In this document: positions 59,810 to 64,000 of the stretch, one piece after another
How the letters are laid out: each line of letters starts with the position of its first letter
Position numbering within the stretch: position 1 is the first letter of the stretch
Assembly: GCA_001600095.1 (NCBI GenBank)
Contig: BCIX01000001.1
Location: 2,542,001-2,606,000 of the forward strand
Source of the DNA: Bullera alba
Taxonomy: Eukaryota > Basidiomycota > Tremellomycetes > Tremellales > Bulleraceae
Direction of reading: 5' to 3'
Length of the DNA stretch: 64,000 bases
The notes under the pieces: model-generated
Databases searched by the model: none
Told to the model about the DNA's origin: nothing
The model's input: only the letters and a program-made list of their open reading frames with translations
Position numbers and translations under genes: made by a program

Positions 59810-60359
59810 GGCTGCTGTTGAACCCTTGGTTGTAGTTGTGGTGTATGCGGTCGGACCGGGTGTCAAGCTCGAGAATGAAGTCTCCGGAAAGAGAGAGCTG
59901 TGGTCGATGAGGAGCTCTTTGCAGCTGCTGTGTATAGAGCCAGTACTATCTATGACTGACAGGATCTTTGAGCGGTTTGTTGTGATAAAGGAACGATTGA
60001 GCTCGACCGTATACATCCAGGCTGGTGGATCGTCGAACCCGGCAAGATGCGGTGACGCCCTTTGCTACAGTGGGGAAAAGTGCCACACCGACGCGTCCAA
60101 GCGGAAATTCCGGCGTTAACACACATCGCTATCACTGCTTGGTCGAGGTATCAGATGCATCACATTGCTGGGTCGTATATACGTGACGGGTCGTTGGTAT
60201 ATTCACAAGATCATTCTAGATAGATGGAAGAGACGGGGAAGCATATCGCCCCCGCTCCGGTCATTATAAAGTTGGAAAGACACAAAAACATTTCGTCAAA
60301 AGACATCAAGAGATCATCTCCCTGGTCACTCCTCGCTCGATGGAACAGTGCCACATCGC

Positions 60360-61665
60360 CTAGACCTTGGACTCGGAAGAGTTGGACGCACTGATGGCTC
60401 CGGTGACGGGGATGTCGTCTCGGACGTGAGCGCCCTCGCCGTGTCGGTGTCCAAGCGGGAAGATGAACTTGTAAAGCGGCTTGGCGGCCCACAGAGCGAC
60501 AATGAGGAGGATTGGCTATGACGGGTGTCAGTAAACGTACGAGACTGAACGACCAGAGATCACTTACAGCAAACTCGAAGACACCAAAGACCCATTCGTG
60601 GGTGCCGGCGTAACCGTAGATGCCTGAGGAATGGTCAGCTATACATCTCACGTGACACGTCGCTCTGATCTCCTGCTCACCTTGTGCGCCTTCCGCAATC
60701 CTCACGACGAGTCGGATGAAGAACAGACCGAGGGAGATGAGGACCTGGTTCAACAGAGGCTGGACCAATGGGTACTGGACGTTGGGGTTGGCCGTGGCGA
60801 GGAGTCGAGCGGCTCGCTTCTTGATCACGAAGACGAATACGGAGACGATGATGATGGTAATGGCTTGAAGGACATTGCCAGCGAGGAAGATCATGCCAGA
60901 GGTCTGGTGATGTGGTCAGCTCATCATCTCGAATCAGGTATCCCTGTACTCACGCCGGTCGCGAACATTGGGTCGTCGTCGGTGATGATGGCGCTCTCAG
61001 CGGCGGCGATGAAGTACTGACCCGCAATCTGGAAAACAGCTGATGAACGTTAGCGGGCGGGATACTGGAAATCTGACCTGCACTCACCCCATACAGCGTC
61101 CAGAGTAACGAAGACTGGTACATCATCAGCGCAGTACTAGTCACGTCGTCCGCTCAAGACCTACCAGCGAGCAGAGATCGAGGTCGCATTGGCGACAACT
61201 GCGAGCCCTCAGGCGTGTACTTGAGGACTCTCTGGATCGACTTGTATAAGGCAGCCGTGACGAGGATGGTGGCCTAGTGGTCCGTTCAGAAGGATTCAAG
61301 CGAGACTGATGGCGTACTCACCACTTGGATCAGGTAGATGCCAATCAGGAAGGGCATACCGCCGTATGGGTGGTTGTGGGAGTAAAGTCGTGCACCATAG
61401 CCAAGAGCTTCGCAGACGCCAACGAAGAAGAGGAGGCCGTGGCTGAGGTGATAGGTCAGACAGATGTGTTCACGGGTTGGGCATATACTCACACTGATCG
61501 AGTACCTCGTCGAGTGAAGAGGTAGAACAAGTGAGGTCCAGCGACGGCGAGGAAGGCAATGACACCGATGATGCCCATGGCGAGCGATGGGGCGTAGCCA
61601 TACTCGAGGATAGCGGCATTGCCGTCATCTGGGTTGGGGTTGCTTGGTCCGGTGTAGCCAGCCAT
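60360..61665 (-). CDS. RTA1-family seven-helix membrane protein
   Basis: Eight exons (61665-61493, 61442-61322, 61273-61165, 61114-61088, 61039-60954, 60903-60681, 60623-60568, 60515-60360) encode 316 residues. Seven hydrophobic segments can be followed, for example LAMGIIGVIAFLAVAGPHLF, GMPFLIGIYLIQVVATILV, MIFLAGNVLQAITIIIVSVF and VFEFAPILLIVALWAA. Family marks include GYGARLYSHNHP after helix 2, FVTLDAVWGAVFQIAGQYF at helices 4-5 and GTHEWVFGVFEF before helix 7. RTA1/RTM1/RSB1 proteins are fungal-specific and linked to lipid-asymmetry responses and resistance to toxic amphiphiles such as 7-aminocholesterol. The substrate cannot be predicted. The 27-nt exon 4 is required to read the family motif. 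Confidence 0.9.
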
Positions 61666-63140
61666 TGTGAGTAGTCACTACTGAAGGTGGTTGAGTGAGC
61701 TGATGACAGATGATTTGGAAAGAAGAGGCGACTCACCTTCTTGTGATTGGGTTTGGTGATTTGGTCGTAAAGTCGATCGTCAAGACCTGGTCGTGGGCGT
61801 GGTCGTTAAGGTAGCTCTGCTGTGCGGACTAGCCGACGCGTGGAGACGAGTACTATACTTGGATACCACTGGGGTAGGCTTGGGACTCTCAGAGCTGGTT
61901 GACTTTGTGAAGTGAAGAAGGGAGACACGAGATGGCGCCTCTGTTCTCCTTCTTTATACCATCTCTCTCGCCCCCAACTTCTTTCTTCACCTTCTCCGTC
62001 TCATCTGGTCGTGATGGGACTATTCGGAATCCCACCGTCTCGTCTCGGAGAGTTTGGTTTATTGGGGTGGGGCTGTGTGTGCTTGCTTGGCCCACCGTCC
62101 GTCGCGATGGGCTCTGGCGTCTGGATTGGATCGGCAGCAGATGGAAGAGGGAGGTCAAAGGGGAGAGGTTCGAGTGACCTGTGACACCTGTCACAGTCGT
62201 TAGCCCCTCTCTTGTTTCGGCATGAGAAGCAATACGGAAATTAGGGAGTATGTACTAGGCACCTGTTCACACAATATGACCATCTCGACGGCTCTGGTCG
62301 CGACCCAAGTCTCTGCTCGGATCACCGCCCATCTTACTCCGAGCTTCGGATTCGCACTAGTGTGATTGATTGAGGTTGATGCGCAATCAGCCCTTTGTCA
62401 AAGGCATCAAATCCATCAATAAACCTTCCCAAGGCTTCCTTTCAACCCCCACCCCTATAGTCGATGCGAGCATTTTTGGTTCCTCAATCTGGTACCTTGG
62501 AGGCTCGGACGGAATTGAGTACATTGAGGAGATCAAGCGGCGAAAGACGACTGACGAACGGTGAGAGCGGGAAGCTAGAAACAATGTATCGCCAGTGTTT
62601 TGGAGTCGTGTCACGCGAGAGTCCAAAGCAGGTCAGTAGTGTCAGTCTAGAGGGGGCGGCGTAGCACCGTTGATGGGATTAAGACAACCGGATTCACTCT
62701 TTCGTTGGGATCTCAGCCGCAGATCCCCTCAGGGTGGCGTGTTTCGCCATTAACATGAGTTACAGATTATACTCCGACGGGATCAGCATTTGATGTGGCG
62801 CAGGTGATGTAGAGTGGTGCAGAATATCACTAGCGTCCTCGCTCAAATGCTCCGCTGCTGCCGCCTCCTACTGTGCAGAGTCTCTGCGATCCGCTTTTGC
62901 CGCACTCAACTCAGGCAGCCATCAGCAATCCCCTTTCTCCCCGTGTCATCCCCCACTCTGCGATTGGGGATCACTTTGGAGTGGTTGGAGTAATCTGGAC
63001 CCGCAGTGCTAGTCTCCCGTTCGGATCGATCGGAGCGACAGCAAGGCCTCCCGTGATCGAGTGTAGAAGGATGCATCGTCGTAGGTATGCTTCAAGCTTC
63101 GCACAATCGCACTCCCTCTTTTCCCGACGACAGCACCCGA
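61666..63140. other. Intergenic region upstream of the RTA1-family gene
   Basis: About 1.5 kb without a supported gene. It lies between the start of the RTA1-family gene and the end of the gene at the window edge, so it serves as promoter of the former and 3' flank of the latter. Confidence 0.4.
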
Positions 63141-64000
63141 TCATGTGGCCGCAGCTGTCCGTTCCGCAAACATATTGTCCAACTCTAAAGGATACAATGA
63201 TCAGCTCATTATTCGTCACCGTGTCATACTCGCTTCGCGAATGCAAAGACTTCGCATAGCGGGAAGGGACATTGACCCACCCTTATCCAGATCATCGGCT
63301 CCCACCCGTTCCCTTCGGTTGTTGTTCCCACCATTACGACCCCGTGACGATCGTCCGCCCCTCCGCCTGTCCATGTCCACGTCCATCTCATCGCCACCGA
63401 CATCTTCCCCAGCCCTCCCTCTTGCAATTCTCTCCAACTCTGCATCGAGGTCATCTGCAGTCTTCTTCTCCTGTCTAGGTCTGCCGTATGGTTCTGCCCG
63501 CCTATTTTTGCCTATCCTCTTAGCAAAATCCCTGCCCTCTGTGCTGTCTCTGCCCCGGAACGACAACTGCTCGTCCTCGTATCGCTCGCTTCTTCTAGGA
63601 CCTGACGACACTTCCTTCCCTGCGTCGAAGCCGTGTCGCTTGTACCAAGCACTCTGCTTTGCTTGCGCTCGCAATCCACCATCACTGTTGACAGCGTATC
63701 TCACTCCGATCCTGGCATTCGGGTCCACCCCATCGGCTAGGCCCCAGCCACCCGTCTCTCCATCCTTGTTGACCTTTATCAGATTCTCGTATCTATTCTC
63801 CCGGTCGGCCAATGTCGAAGACGCGAATGCGCCTCTTCCCTTCTTCCGGACAGAGGGGTCGTCTCCCACAGGTGGCTCGGAGCTCAGAAGCTCTGTGCCG
63901 GCCTGAGACAGCTCTGGGTCGTATTTGGGCTCGGCTACGGGTAGGAGGGAGATCGGCATCGAGTGTGCTGCCCGCTCGAGCAATGGGTCGTCACCTTCTG
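63141..64000 (-). CDS. 3' part of an RNA-associated protein with ALY/FoP-like C-terminus
   Basis: The 5' end lies outside the window. Visible exons are 64000-63281 (open to the edge) and 63184-63141, joined in phase. The visible 254 residues are hydrophilic, Arg/Gly/Asp-rich and disordered. They include an ordered-looking stretch (VDPNARIGVRYAVN, AWYKRHGFDAGKE), an RGG-like RRRGGRSSRGRNGG segment, and two related acidic-hydrophobic motifs, TADDLDAELERIARG and GADDLDKELDNMFAER. The second lies at the very end, as the UAP56-binding motif does in ALY/Yra1 and FoP-type mRNA export adaptors. The final exon is needed to complete it. An RNA export or cap-associated role is an inference from composition and motif. 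Confidence 0.65.

Overview
This window is nuclear DNA from a basidiomycete yeast, most probably a tremellomycete (Cryptococcus/Kwoniella/Saitozyma type). The genes are cut by many short introns of about 45-70 nt, with GTGAGT/GTAAGT donors, CTGAC/CTGAT branch-like sites and CAG/TAG acceptors. Exons go down to 7 nt, genes lie close together on both strands, and the one tRNA gene carries an intron at the eukaryotic position. I rebuilt exon chains by hand, requiring an open frame and phase agreement at every junction. No virus, transposon or CRISPR array was seen.

Layout. 1-12 kb: a His-rich 'allergen-like' stress protein (-), bleomycin hydrolase (+), a disordered protein that shares a C-terminal motif with the first gene (+), and a large membrane-anchored aspartic-protease-like protein with a PPxY/polyGln tail (-). 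11.7-16 kb: small genes, namely a zinc-ribbon protein whose start codon seems to be split by an intron and two unrecognised acidic proteins, followed by a diverged 75-bp repeat. 16.9-19 kb: the ribosome-biogenesis helicase Dbp9. 19.4-27.2 kb: two large convergent Zn2Cys6 regulators, both with unusual zinc-cluster spacing. 27.7-30 kb: the GPI-anchor de-N-acetylase Gpi12 and a secreted barwin-like (DPBB) protein. 30.7 kb: tRNA-Thr(UGU). 31.7-35.6 kb: the Hsp110 Sse1 and the complex I zinc subunit (NDUFS6 type).

37-46.6 kb is the most coherent functional block. A third Zn2Cys6 regulator lies next to GlcNAc-6-phosphate deacetylase, a BadF-type GlcNAc kinase and glucosamine-6-phosphate deaminase. 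Together the three enzymes give a complete route from N-acetylglucosamine to fructose-6-phosphate. Deacetylase and kinase are divergent and share a promoter region of about 0.9 kb.

46.8-64 kb: an Ime2/Crk1-type (RCK family) kinase, an EI24/Rrt8-type membrane protein, an unrecognised 737-residue membrane protein, the PP2A scaffold subunit, an RTA1-family seven-helix protein, and at the edge the 3' part of a gene whose C-terminus resembles the ALY/FoP motif. The larger gene-free stretches (1-0.96, 1.7-3.7, 35.6-37.2, 51.0-52.8 and 61.7-63.1 kb) hold nothing I could support as coding.
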